From Streptomyces werraensis (lineage in GTDB: Bacteria; Actinomycetota; Actinomycetes; Streptomycetales; Streptomycetaceae): 64,000 nt of DNA. The stretch spans positions 62,001-126,000 of the forward strand of contig BNBX01000013.1 of NCBI GenBank assembly GCA_014656175.1, given 5' to 3'. Below, in pieces: positions 16,430 to 24,495 of this stretch. Position numbers and translations under genes: made by a program. The notes beneath the pieces were generated by a model. The model ran no database searches and was not told the DNA's origin. It saw only the letters and a program-made list of their open reading frames with translations. The number at the start of each line of letters is the position of its first letter. Within the stretch, counting starts at the first letter, position 1.

Positions 16430-18217
16430 CTACTCGATCTTCGAGAGCCGGGCCTCCGGCCGTCCCGAGTCCTTGCTGTCCGACGCGTAGACCAGGTCGT
16501 CGCCGACCGGGGTGAGCAGGACGGTGTGGCGGGCCTGGTTGCAGACGTCGCGGTTGCCGGGCGCGCCCACGGAGGTCGTGACGATGCGCTTGGCGGTGAC
16601 CTCCTTGAGGGTCAGCACGTCGTCGCAGACGCCGCCGAAGATGTCCGTGTGCCGCAGGGTGCCGACCTGCTCGCCGACCCGCGCCTCCCTGAGGGTGACG
16701 CGGAACGTGCCGAGCGGGATGGTGATGCTCTCGCGGGAGGTGGCCTGTCCTTCCCAGGTGCCGACGTAGGCGGCGGGCACGGTGCCCAAGGACGCGGAGG
16801 CGTCGGGTGAGGGCCGGGCGCCGCTCGGGCCCTGGTCGGTGTCGGCGCCCCCGGAGGAGCCCGGCAGCAGGTCGGACAGGAACGCCGAACCGACGGTCAC
16901 CGCGGCGAGCGCGCCCGCCACCGCCAGGGCCACGGTGCAGCTGACCCGCCGGCCCCGTCCGCCGGTGTCGGGCGTCGAGGCCGCGGAGACGGAGAGGGAC
17001 AGCCGGCCGGGCGCGGAACCGCCCCCGTTCCCCGGTTCCGTCGGCGGATGCGGGGCGGGCGCCCCCGTGGCGTGCCGGGGATCCGGTACGACGGCGCCGG
17101 CCGGCTCCCCGCGCAGCGACGGCATGACGGGCGGCGGTCCGAATCCACCGCCGGCCGCGCCGGACGGGTCCGGGCCGGTGGCCGACGGTTCGGAGGTCAC
17201 GCCGCCCGCACCCGCGGCTGCTGCCCCCATCCGCCCGCCCAGGGCCGTCCCCTCCCCCACCGACGGGCTGCTGAAGCCCACCGGGCCCGAGGCCGCACCG
17301 GCCGCCGGTCCGCCCGCCGTCGTCTCCAGGTTCAGCAGGTTCACCGCGGCCCGGCTCACCTGTTCCACCAGGGCGCCCGGCAGCCAGCCGCCCGCCACCA
17401 GGCGGGCGGCGCCGCCCTCGGGGGCGAGGCGGCCGGTGACGTCGGCCGGGGACGGGCGGGCGGAGGGGTCCTTGTCGAGGCACGCCTCGGTCACCTCGCG
17501 CAGATCGCCGGTCAGCCCGTCCAGCTCGGGCGGCTCGTGCACCACCCGGTAGAGCAGCGCCGCCGAGGAGTCGCCCGGGAAGGGCGGCGCGCCGGTCGCC
17601 GCGTACGCGAGGACCGCGCCCAGGGAGAAGACGTCGGCCGCGGCGGTCACGCCCTTGCCGAGGATCTGCTCGGGGGACATGTAGCCGGGCGAGCCGATCG
17701 AGACGCCGGTCGAGGTCAGGGACGCCGTGCTGTCGGTGGCGCGCGCGATGCCGAAGTCGATCAGCAGGGGCCCGTCGAGGGTGAGGAGCACGTTGGACGG
17801 CTTCACGTCCCGGTGCACCAGGCCCAGCCCGTGCACCGCCGCCAGCGCCTCGGCCAGGCCCGCGCCCAGTGTGCGCACGGTGTGCTCGGGCAGGGGGCCC
17901 AGCTCGGTGACGGCGGCCGTGAGGGAGGGGCCGGCCGCGTAGGCGGTGGCGACCCAGGGGACGCGGGCGTCGGGGTCGGCGTCCAGCACGGGCGCGGTCC
18001 AGGCGCCGCCGACCCGGCGGGCCGCATCCACCTCGCGCCGGAACCGGGCGCGGAACTCCTCGTCGAGCGCGAAGTGGGGGTGCACGATCTTCACCGCGAC
18101 CGTCCGGCCCCCGGCGCTGCGGCCCAGGTAGACCCGGCCCATCCCGCCCGAACCGAGCCGGCCGAGCAGCCGGTAGGGCCCCACGACCGTGGGTTCGTCC
18201 GTGTCGAGCGGCCGCAT
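16430..18217 (-). CDS. Membrane Ser/Thr protein kinase (PknB-like)
   Basis: A 595-aa receptor-type kinase. The catalytic domain (about residues 10-265) has GSGGMGRVYLG, the lysine in VAVKIV, HRDVKPSN near 134, DFGIA and SPGYMSPEQ. A proline/glycine/alanine-rich linker leads to one membrane helix at about 427-447 and an extracellular domain of about 150 residues (VGTWEGQATSRES and a cysteine pair), possibly a ligand sensor. The ATG at 18217 has GGAGGGG upstream. It is convergent with eccC, with 24 bases between them. Given the FHA-like region in EccC, phosphorylation-dependent control of secretion is plausible but inferred. Confidence 0.9.
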   Translation of the reverse strand: MRPLDTDEPTVVGPYRLLGRLGSGGMGRVYLGRSAGGRTVAVKIVHPHFALDEEFRARFRREVDAARRVGGAWTAPVLDADPDARVPWVATAYAAGPSLTAAVTELGPLPEHTVRTLGAGLAEALAAVHGLGLVHRDVKPSNVLLTLDGPLLIDFGIARATDSTASLTSTGVSIGSPGYMSPEQILGKGVTAAADVFSLGAVLAYAATGAPPFPGDSSAALLYRVVHEPPELDGLTGDLREVTEACLDKDPSARPSPADVTGRLAPEGGAARLVAGGWLPGALVEQVSRAAVNLLNLETTAGGPAAGAASGPVGFSSPSVGEGTALGGRMGAAAAGAGGVTSEPSATGPDPSGAAGGGFGPPPVMPSLRGEPAGAVVPDPRHATGAPAPHPPTEPGNGGGSAPGRLSLSVSAASTPDTGGRGRRVSCTVALAVAGALAAVTVGSAFLSDLLPGSSGGADTDQGPSGARPSPDASASLGTVPAAYVGTWEGQATSRESITIPLGTFRVTLREARVGEQVGTLRHTDIFGGVCDDVLTLKEVTAKRIVTTSVGAPGNRDVCNQARHTVLLTPVGDDLVYASDSKDSGRPEARLSKIE

Positions 18218-18320
18218 GGCGCCACCCCTCCCCCGTCGCACCGGTACGCCGTTGCCACCTGGCAGCGTAGTCGCCGGACCGGGCGGGGCACCCGGACCGG
18301 CCACGGGCGCCCGCCTCCAA

Positions 18321-18384
18321 GTCACGGCGTCAGGGCGTCAGGGCGTCACGGCGTCACGGCGTCACGGCGTCACGGCGTCACGGC
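18321..18384. repeat. Tandem array of eight 8-base units
   Basis: Eight consecutive units of GTCACGGC (units 2 and 3 are GTCAGGGC). The last unit contains the stop codon of mqnA. Read on the minus strand, every unit carries TGA, and because 8 is not a multiple of 3 the array has stops in all three frames just after the gene. It sits between the 3' end of mqnA and the start of the kinase gene. Confidence 0.9.
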
Positions 18385-19226
18385 TGGAGCAGATCCACCT
18401 TCACGTCCGCCGGGAACCCCGTCGTCGGCCCGACCCTGCGGGCGAACTCCGCCACGGCCTCCAGCTGCGGGGCGCCGAAGCGGAAGTCGAGGGTGGTGAA
18501 GTACTGGGCCAGGGTCTTCTCGTCGAAGGCCTCCCAGCGGGCCGCCTGCTCGGCCACCTTGTCGACCTCCTCCAGGGAGAGGTTGCGGGAGGCGAGGAAG
18601 GCCTCGTGCACCTTGCGGGTGAGCGCGGGCTCGCGCTCCGCGTACTCCTTGCGGGCCGCCCAGACGGCGAAGACGAACGGCAGGCCGGTCCACTGTTTCC
18701 ACAGGGCGCCGAGGTCGTGCACCTCGAGGCCGAAGCGCGGGCCGTCGACCATGTTGGCGCGCAGGGCCGCGTCGCCGATCAGGACGGCGGCCTCGGCCTC
18801 CTGCATCATCAGGCTCAGGTCGGGCGGGCACGTGTAGTAGTCCGGCCGCACGCCGTACTGCTCGGCGAGGAGGAGCTGGGCGAGCCGTACGGAGGTGCGG
18901 GAGGTCGACCCGAGGGCGACCCGCGCCCCGTCCAGCCGGTCCAGCGGGACCTGCGAGACGATCACGCAGGACATCACCGGGCCGTCGCAGCCGACGGCGA
19001 TGTCGGGGAAGGCGACGAGCTGGTCCGCGTGCTTGAGGTACTCGACCAGGGTGATGGGCCCGATGTCGAGGTCGCCCTGCACCAGCTGCTCGCTGAGCTT
19101 CTCGGGGGTGTCCTTCGTCAGCTCGAAGTCGAGGAGCGTGCCCGTTCTCGCGAGCCCCCAGTACAGGGGCAGGCAGTTCAGGAACTGGATGTGGCCGACG
19201 CGCGGCCGGGTGCGAGGATTGTCCAC
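18378..19226 (-). CDS. mqnA: Chorismate dehydratase MqnA
   Basis: A 282-aa cytosolic enzyme of the futalosine menaquinone pathway, converting chorismate to 3-[(1-carboxyvinyl)oxy]benzoate. It has the periplasmic-binding-protein-like fold of the family: IQFLNCLPLYWGL at the start, QGDLDIGPITLVEYLKH, LGSTSRTSVRLAQLLL and LIGDAALRA are family landmarks. The length is normal. The GTG start has only a weak ribosome binding site. The stop codon lies in the 8-base tandem repeat. Other pathway genes (mqnE, mqnP and the UbiD/UbiX pair) are 16-23 kb further on. Confidence 0.93.
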   Translation of the reverse strand: MDNPRTRPRVGHIQFLNCLPLYWGLARTGTLLDFELTKDTPEKLSEQLVQGDLDIGPITLVEYLKHADQLVAFPDIAVGCDGPVMSCVIVSQVPLDRLDGARVALGSTSRTSVRLAQLLLAEQYGVRPDYYTCPPDLSLMMQEAEAAVLIGDAALRANMVDGPRFGLEVHDLGALWKQWTGLPFVFAVWAARKEYAEREPALTRKVHEAFLASRNLSLEEVDKVAEQAARWEAFDEKTLAQYFTTLDFRFGAPQLEAVAEFARRVGPTTGFPADVKVDLLQP

Positions 19227-19339
19227 ATCGTGAGGCTAGACCTTGCGCCGGGCGGGACGACGGTCACCCCACCGGTTCGAACGCACGCGCGTGACGAACG
19301 GGGCGTTGAAACATTCGGGTGACGTGATCTTGACCTCTA

Positions 19340-19367
19340 TTGCGATCGGGCCTCCCCGTGCTACGCT
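19340..19367 (+). promoter_or_regulatory. Candidate promoter of the cold-shock gene
   Basis: TTGCGA at 19340-19345 and TACGCT at 19362-19367 with a 16-base spacer fit a housekeeping-type promoter. Transcription from there would give an untranslated leader of about 150 bases before the ATG at 19524. Long leaders are usual for cspA-type genes, where they fold in a temperature-dependent way. Confidence 0.4.
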
Positions 19368-19523
19368 CGTCGCAAGTTGCAGTTTGGTTTCCCTTGCAGT
19401 ACAGAGCCTGCGGAGCATGTGACCGCGGGCTCTTGTCGTTCTCAGACGGATGCAGTTGTGCGGAATAGTCTTCACACTTGCTGGTTCTGGAGCAGGGCAA
19501 CCCTTTGAGCCCAAGGAGGGCTT

Positions 19524-19727
19524 ATGGCTACCGGAACCGTGAAGTGGTTCAACGCCGAAAAGGGCTTCGGATTCATCGCCCAGGAGGGCGGCGGCCCCGA
19601 CGTCTTCGTCCACTACTCCGCGATCAACGCGACCGGCTTCCGGTCCCTCGAGGAGAACCAGCAGGTCACCTTCGACGTCACGCAGGGCCCGAAGGGCCCG
19701 CAGGCGGAGAACGTCACCCCGGCCTGA
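19524..19727 (+). CDS. CspA-family cold-shock protein
   Basis: A 67-aa single cold-shock domain that binds single-stranded RNA and DNA and acts as an RNA chaperone in the cytoplasm. RNP1 (KGFGFIAQ) and RNP2 (VFVHYSAI) are both intact. The length is normal. AAGGAGGG lies seven bases before the ATG. The gene stands alone with a long leader upstream and a strong terminator downstream. Streptomyces genomes usually hold several such genes, so a numbered symbol is not given. Confidence 0.95.
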   Translation: MATGTVKWFNAEKGFGFIAQEGGGPDVFVHYSAINATGFRSLEENQQVTFDVTQGPKGPQAENVTPA

Positions 19728-19765
19728 CCCTGATCCTCCGATCCGGGAACGACTAGCAGTACCCA

Positions 19766-19807
19766 AGGAGCCCCACCGCCGCGAGGCGAACGGGGCTCCT
19801 GCCTTTT
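19766..19807 (+). terminator. Rho-independent terminator of the cold-shock gene
   Basis: AGGAGCCCC at 19766-19774 pairs perfectly with GGGGCTCCT at 19792-19800, followed by GCCTTTT. It lies 38 bases after the stop codon. Confidence 0.85.
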
Positions 19808-19914
19808 CCCCGGGGCCGGCCTCCCGGAAGGCCCCGGGGAATCTCCGGTGAATTCCCGCCGAACGGCTCCCCACCCCCCTTACGGGACCACCCGGCCCCT
19901 CCCCGATTCCGCTC

Positions 19915-20502
19915 TCAGACGTGCTGCATGATCAGCACAAATTTCGTGCCGGGCTCCAGTGCCTCATAGCAGTGCGGCACATCCCCGCGATACGCCATGT
20001 AGTCCCCGACGCCGAGTTCCACCTGCTCGCCCTCGGGACCCGCCGTCACCCGCCCCGCGCTCACCACGATGTGCTCCACCGTCCCCGGAATGTGCGGGTC
20101 CGAGGCGCGCACCGTTCCCGGCTCGAGATCCACGGCGTAGATGTCGCGCCGCGCGCCGGGCGGGCTCGCCGACAGCAGGGTGGCGACATAGCTGGACCGG
20201 TCCGAGCGCACGGACGGCCCTTCCCCCGCCCTGATCACCTGGACCATGGGCGCCGGCGGCTCCACCAGCGCGCTGAACGGCACCCCGAGCGCCACCGCCA
20301 GCGCCCACAGCGTCTCCATGCTCGGATTGCCGCCGGCCGCCTCCAGCTGGGACAGCGTCGACTTGGCGATCCCGGCGCGTTTGGCCAGTTCGGAGAGGGA
20401 GAGACCGGCGCGGGTGCGCTCGCGGCGCAGGGCCGCGGCGATCCAGTCGAGGGGCAGGCGGGACGGCGTGCCGTCGGACATGTCGTTCGCTCCAGAAGTC
20501 AT
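19915..20502 (-). CDS. XRE-family regulator with C-terminal cupin
   Basis: A 195-aa regulator. The helix-turn-helix is at about 20-75 (LSLSELAKRAGIAKSTLSQLEAAGGNPSMETLWALA). The cupin domain is at about 110-190 (PHIPGTVEHIVVSAGRVTAGPEGEQVELGVGDYMAYRGDVPH has the two cupin strand motifs). The cupin probably senses a small molecule. It is divergent from azlC with 47 bases between the starts, and two matching inverted repeats flank that gap, so it probably controls azlCD and itself. The effector may be an amino acid, given the exporter, but this is inference. Confidence 0.9.
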   Translation of the reverse strand: MTSGANDMSDGTPSRLPLDWIAAALRRERTRAGLSLSELAKRAGIAKSTLSQLEAAGGNPSMETLWALAVALGVPFSALVEPPAPMVQVIRAGEGPSVRSDRSSYVATLLSASPPGARRDIYAVDLEPGTVRASDPHIPGTVEHIVVSAGRVTAGPEGEQVELGVGDYMAYRGDVPHCYEALEPGTKFVLIMQHV

Positions 20503-20504
20503 TT

Positions 20505-20570
20505 CGTTCGGCTTGACGAACGCGAGGGTGTCTGTTCATTGTAGAAAACATGCGTTCGGTACAGCGAACA
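20505..20570. promoter_or_regulatory. Two matching operator-like inverted repeats
   Basis: CGTTCG-N6-CGAACG at 20505-20522 lies just upstream of the regulator's ATG. CGTTCG-N6-CGAACA at 20553-20570 overlaps the first codons of azlC. The identical arms and 6-base spacers point to one DNA-binding protein, most likely the adjacent XRE-cupin regulator. A TTGACG at 20515-20520 inside the first site could be the -35 of azlC; no convincing -10 was assigned. The azlC ATG at 20550 has no clear ribosome binding site. Confidence 0.6.
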
Positions 20571-21278
20571 CCCTCACCCGCACACGGTCCCGCTCCGTCG
20601 GCCGTCGACGCCGGGCTGCTCCGGGACGTCTCCCTGGTCTGTCTCGCCGGAGGCGTCGTCGGCGTGTCGTTCGGGGCGATCGCGGTCGCCGGGGGTCTCC
20701 CCGTATGGGTGCCGGTGGTGATGTCGCTGGTGGTCTACGCGGGCTCCGCCCAGTTCAGCGCGGTCGGCGTGCTCCTCGCGGGCGGCGGACCGGTCGCGGC
20801 GGCCGCCACGGGGCTGCTGCTCAACACCCGCACGGCCGCGTTCAGCCTTGCGGTCGCCGAGCACATGGGGCGGACCCGGCTCGCCCGTCTGGTCGGCGCC
20901 CATCTGGTGACCGACGAGACCGTTGCCTTCACCCTGGCCCAGCGGGACCCGGCCCGGCGCCGCGCCGCCTTCTGGGTCTCGGGGCTCGGACTGTTCACCG
21001 TGTGGAACGCCTGCGTGGCCGCGGGCGCGCTGGCCGGGAGCGCGCTGGGCGACACCGCCCGCTACGGCCTGGACGCGGCCTTCCCCGCAGTCCTGGTCGC
21101 CCTGGTGCTGCCCGCCCTGCGCGAGGACGCCGGCGTCCGCCGCGCCGCCCTCGCCGGCGGCGTGCTCGCCCTGGCCCTCACCCCGGCCGTACCGGCGGGC
21201 GTGCCCGTGCTGGCCGCGCTCGCGGGTCTGGCGCTGCACGGAGGCGTGCCCGGACGGCGGAAGGAGTCGCGGTCGTGA
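20550..21278 (+). CDS. azlC: AzlC-family amino-acid exporter subunit
   Basis: A 242-aa membrane protein with the AzlC signature near the start (GGVVGVSFGAIAVAGGLPVWVPVVMSLVVYAGSAQF) and about seven hydrophobic helices. With AzlD it forms a two-part exporter of branched-chain or related amino acids. The family length is normal. The gene's GTGA stop overlaps the start of azlD. Expression is probably controlled by the divergent XRE-cupin gene through the inverted repeats. The substrate is not shown by sequence. Confidence 0.9.
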   Translation: MRSVQRTPSPAHGPAPSAVDAGLLRDVSLVCLAGGVVGVSFGAIAVAGGLPVWVPVVMSLVVYAGSAQFSAVGVLLAGGGPVAAAATGLLLNTRTAAFSLAVAEHMGRTRLARLVGAHLVTDETVAFTLAQRDPARRRAAFWVSGLGLFTVWNACVAAGALAGSALGDTARYGLDAAFPAVLVALVLPALREDAGVRRAALAGGVLALALTPAVPAGVPVLAALAGLALHGGVPGRRKESRS

Positions 21279-21589
21279 GCGGGACGGCCCTGATGGTGCT
21301 CGCGCTGGCGGTGGGGACGTACGCCTTCCGGCTGGTGGGGCCCGCGCTGCACGGGCGGGTGGAACTGCCGGACCGGGTGCGGGTGCTGCTGTCGGCCGGG
21401 GCCGTGGTGCTGCTGGTGGCGCTGATGGCCACGGGAGCGCTGACCGAGGGCGGGGACTTCGCCGGGTGGGCGCGGCCCGCCGGGGTCGCCGTGGGCGGGG
21501 TGCTGGCCTGGCGCCGGGCTCCGTTCGTCGTGGTGGTGCTGGGCGCCGCGGCGGCGACGGCGGCGCTGCGGGCCGCCGGGGTGCCGTAG
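21275..21589 (+). CDS. azlD: AzlD-family exporter subunit
   Basis: A 104-aa membrane protein with three or four helices (LMVLALAVGTYAFRLVGPAL, VLLSAGAVVLLVALMATGAL and a final pair). It is the small partner of AzlC. The GTG start overlaps the azlC stop, and AAGGAG lies eight bases upstream. The frame is open upstream of this start but would run through azlC, so the short form is right. Confidence 0.88.
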   Translation: MSGTALMVLALAVGTYAFRLVGPALHGRVELPDRVRVLLSAGAVVLLVALMATGALTEGGDFAGWARPAGVAVGGVLAWRRAPFVVVVLGAAAATAALRAAGVP

Positions 21590-21639
21590 GGGCACGAGGC
21601 GCTGAGGGGCTGTCAGTGGCCGCCGGTAGCGTCCCGCCC

Positions 21640-22323
21640 ATGACCACGAGCCGACCCGCGCACGCCGACCAGCCGGAGCACGTCCGCGCCACCCGCGCCT
21701 TCTACGACGCGATCGCCGAGGACTACGCCGCGATGTTCCGGGACCTTCCCGCCGCCACGCCGCTGGACCGGGCCCTGCTGGCCGGGTTCGCCGAACTGGT
21801 GGGCGCGGGCGCTCCGGTGGCCGACGTGGGGTGCGGTCCCGGCCGGGTGACCGGATATCTCGCCTCACAAGGTCTGGACGTCCACGGCGTGGACCTGTCG
21901 GAGTCGATGCTGGCGATCGCCCGCCGGGAGAACCCGGGGCTGCGGTTCGAGCAGGGCTCGATGTTCGCCCTGGACCTGCCCGACGGCTCCCTCGCCGGGC
22001 TCGTGTCCTGGTACTCCACGATCCACACCCCGCCGGAGGACCTGCCCGCCGTGTACGCGGAGTTCCGGCGGGTGCTGGCGCCCGGAGGCCATCTGCTGGT
22101 CGCCTTCCAGATGGGCGACGAGCCACGGCGACACGAGCACCCCTGGGGCCACCCGGTCACCCTGGACTTCCGGCGGATGCGCCCGGAGCGGATCACCGAG
22201 CTGCTGGTGGCGGCCGGTTTCACGCCTGTGCAGCGCACCGTCCGGGAGCCCGACGCCCGGCAGGGCGAGCCCACCCCGCAGGCGTTCCTGATCGCCCGCG
22301 CGCCCGGCGGGGACCCCGCCTGA
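21640..22323 (+). CDS. Class I SAM-dependent methyltransferase
   Basis: A 227-aa cytosolic protein. The SAM-binding motif VADVGCGPGRVTGYLA is near residue 60, the acidic residue ending strand 2 is in VHGVDLSESMLAIAR, and motif III is around LAPGGHLLVAF. The N-terminal YDAIAEDYAAMF is typical of the ubiE-like small-molecule group. The substrate is unknown. The ATG at 21640 fits the motif spacing. The gene is 50 bases after azlD and could share its transcript. Confidence 0.88.
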   Translation: MTTSRPAHADQPEHVRATRAFYDAIAEDYAAMFRDLPAATPLDRALLAGFAELVGAGAPVADVGCGPGRVTGYLASQGLDVHGVDLSESMLAIARRENPGLRFEQGSMFALDLPDGSLAGLVSWYSTIHTPPEDLPAVYAEFRRVLAPGGHLLVAFQMGDEPRRHEHPWGHPVTLDFRRMRPERITELLVAAGFTPVQRTVREPDARQGEPTPQAFLIARAPGGDPA

Positions 22324-22330
22324 CGGCCGG

Positions 22331-24253
22331 CTATCCCCCGTACAGCGCCTCCACCTCGTCCGCGAAGTCCCTGAGGATCGCCTCTCGGCGCAGCTTCATG
22401 GACGGCGTGAGATGGCCGGCCTCCTCGGTGAAGTCCTCCGGGAGGACGGCGAAGCGCCGGATGGACTCGGGGCGGGACAGCATCTTGTTGGCCTCGTCGA
22501 CGGCGCGCTGCAGGATCGCCCGCAGCTCCTCGTCGTCGACGAGGAGCTTCGCCGGGACGGGGTGCTTGCCGTTCATCCGGCGCCAGTGGGTGATGCCGTC
22601 GAGGTCGAGGGTGATCAGCGCGGACACGTAGGGACGGTTGTCGCCGAGGATCATCACCTGGGAGATCAGGGGGTGGGAGCGGAGCCAGTTCTCCAGCGGG
22701 GCCGGGGCGACGCTCTTGCCGCCCGCGGTGATGATCAGCTCCTTCTTCCGGCCGGTGATGGTCAGATAGCCCTCGTCGTCCAGTTCGCCGACGTCGCCGG
22801 TGGCGAACCAGCCGTCCCGGGTGGCGGGCACGACGCCGCCGGCTTGCGGGTCCCAGTAGCCGCGCAGCACGTGCTCGCCGGAGACGAGGACCTCGCCGTC
22901 CGCCGCGATCCGGATCTTCGTGCCGGGCAGGGGCCAGCCGACGGTGCCCAGGCGGGGCTTCAGCGGGGGTGTCACGGTCGCGGCGCCGGTGGTCTCGGTG
23001 AGGCCGTAGCCCTCGAAGATCTCGATGCCGGCCCCGGCGAAGAAGGCGGCGAGGCCGCGGCCCAGCGGGGAGCCGCCGCAGATGGCGTAGCGGACCCTGC
23101 CGCCCATGGCGTTGCGGATTCTTCGGTAGACCAGCGGGTCGTAGAAGGCGCGGGCCGCCTTCAGGGAGCGGGAGGGGCCGTTGCCGGCGCCGGCCTGCCG
23201 GGCCTCTAGGGCCTCGCCGTAGCGGCGGGCCACCGCGGCCGCGCGGTCGAAGGTGGACTGCCGGCCGCCCGCCTCGGCCTTGGCGCGGGCCGAGTTGAAC
23301 ACCTTCTCCAGCATGTACGGGATGGTGAGCAGGCAGGTGGGCCGGAAGCTCGCCAGGTCGGGCAACAGGTCCTCGGCGGCCAGGCTGGGCGCGTGCCCGA
23401 GGCGCACCCGGGCGCGCACGCACGCCACGGCGACCATGCGGCCGAAGACATGGGACATGGGGAGGAACAGCAGCACGGACGCCTCGTCGTCCGTGCGGTC
23501 CCGGAAGACGGGGTAGAGCAGTTCGACGGCGTTGTCCACCTCGGCGAAGAAGTTGCCGTGGGTGAGGGCGCAGCCCTTGGGGCGGCCGGTGGTGCCGGAG
23601 GTGTGGACGAGGGTGGCGAGGGTGTCGGGGCCGAGCATGCCCCGGCGCACCTCGATCTCGTGGTCGGGTATGTGCGCGCCGGCGTCCGCGAGGGCCTCGA
23701 CGTGCCCCTTCTCCATCACCCACACATGCCGCAGGTCGGGCAGGTGCGGCAGCTCCGGGCCGAGGGCGGCGGCCTGGCCGGCGGTCTCGGTGATCAGGGC
23801 GACGGCGCCGGAGTCCTGGAGGATCCAGCGCGCCTGGTAGGCCGACGACGTGGGGTAGATGGGGACGGTGACCAGACCGGCGGCCCAGGCGGCGAAGTCG
23901 AGGACGGTCCACTCGTAGACGGTGCGTGCCATGACGGCGATGCGGTCGCCCGGCGCCAGTCCCTCGGCGACGAGTCCCTTCGCGGCGGCCAGGACCTCGG
24001 CGGCGAACCGCTCCGCGGTGACGTCGCGCCAGGATCCGTCGGCGGTCTTCCGGCTGAGGACGACGTCGCCGGGCGCGGTGCTTGCGTTCTCGAAGGGCAG
24101 GTCGGCGAGGGACCCGTGCCGCACCGGCTGCGCGAACGGCGGTACGGACGCCTCGCGGACGGCCCCGTCCAGCCGGCGGGTGGCCGGCGGGACGAGGACG
24201 GGCGCCCCGTGGACGTCGGCGTCGAGAGCGGTGGCGTGGTGCGGGGTGGACAC
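22331..24253 (-). CDS. Long-chain fatty-acid acyl-CoA ligase (FadD15-like)
   Basis: A 640-aa AMP-forming ligase that activates a fatty acid to the acyl-adenylate and then the CoA thioester. Visible motifs are TLVHTSGTTGRPKG (ATP-binding loop), GYGLTETTGA, and WFATGDVGELDDEGYLTITGRKKELI with the hinge. The catalytic lysine probably lies near KMLSRPESIRRFA. The length is usual for the FadD15 group. The GTG start has AGGAG seven bases upstream. The adjoining thiolase, reductase and hydratase genes suggest a shared fatty-acid role. Confidence 0.92.
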   Translation of the reverse strand: MSTPHHATALDADVHGAPVLVPPATRRLDGAVREASVPPFAQPVRHGSLADLPFENASTAPGDVVLSRKTADGSWRDVTAERFAAEVLAAAKGLVAEGLAPGDRIAVMARTVYEWTVLDFAAWAAGLVTVPIYPTSSAYQARWILQDSGAVALITETAGQAAALGPELPHLPDLRHVWVMEKGHVEALADAGAHIPDHEIEVRRGMLGPDTLATLVHTSGTTGRPKGCALTHGNFFAEVDNAVELLYPVFRDRTDDEASVLLFLPMSHVFGRMVAVACVRARVRLGHAPSLAAEDLLPDLASFRPTCLLTIPYMLEKVFNSARAKAEAGGRQSTFDRAAAVARRYGEALEARQAGAGNGPSRSLKAARAFYDPLVYRRIRNAMGGRVRYAICGGSPLGRGLAAFFAGAGIEIFEGYGLTETTGAATVTPPLKPRLGTVGWPLPGTKIRIAADGEVLVSGEHVLRGYWDPQAGGVVPATRDGWFATGDVGELDDEGYLTITGRKKELIITAGGKSVAPAPLENWLRSHPLISQVMILGDNRPYVSALITLDLDGITHWRRMNGKHPVPAKLLVDDEELRAILQRAVDEANKMLSRPESIRRFAVLPEDFTEEAGHLTPSMKLRREAILRDFADEVEALYGG

Positions 24254-24495
24254 GGGCGGCTCCTGGGGCGTGCAGGCGAACTGCGGTGTGCCACGACGTA
24301 CGTGCCTCGCACGCCGAGGCGCTCACCGGGGGCGTCCGCGGCTCGGGACGCCACCGGTCGGTGCGGGGATCGTACGGCGCCGGCGTGAGGGGTTCGTGCC
24401 GGTTCGGAGGTGGAGCGGGATCGAGCGTGTGCAGTGTCGGGGGTTACGTGAGGGTCACTCAGGTATGCCCCGGAAAGGGGCCGGGACGGCGCTGC

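Noticed and set aside
24467..24481. GCCCC/GGGGC hairpin after the thiolase gene
   Set aside because: Only five base pairs and no U-tract; in DNA of this GC content such stems are expected by chance.
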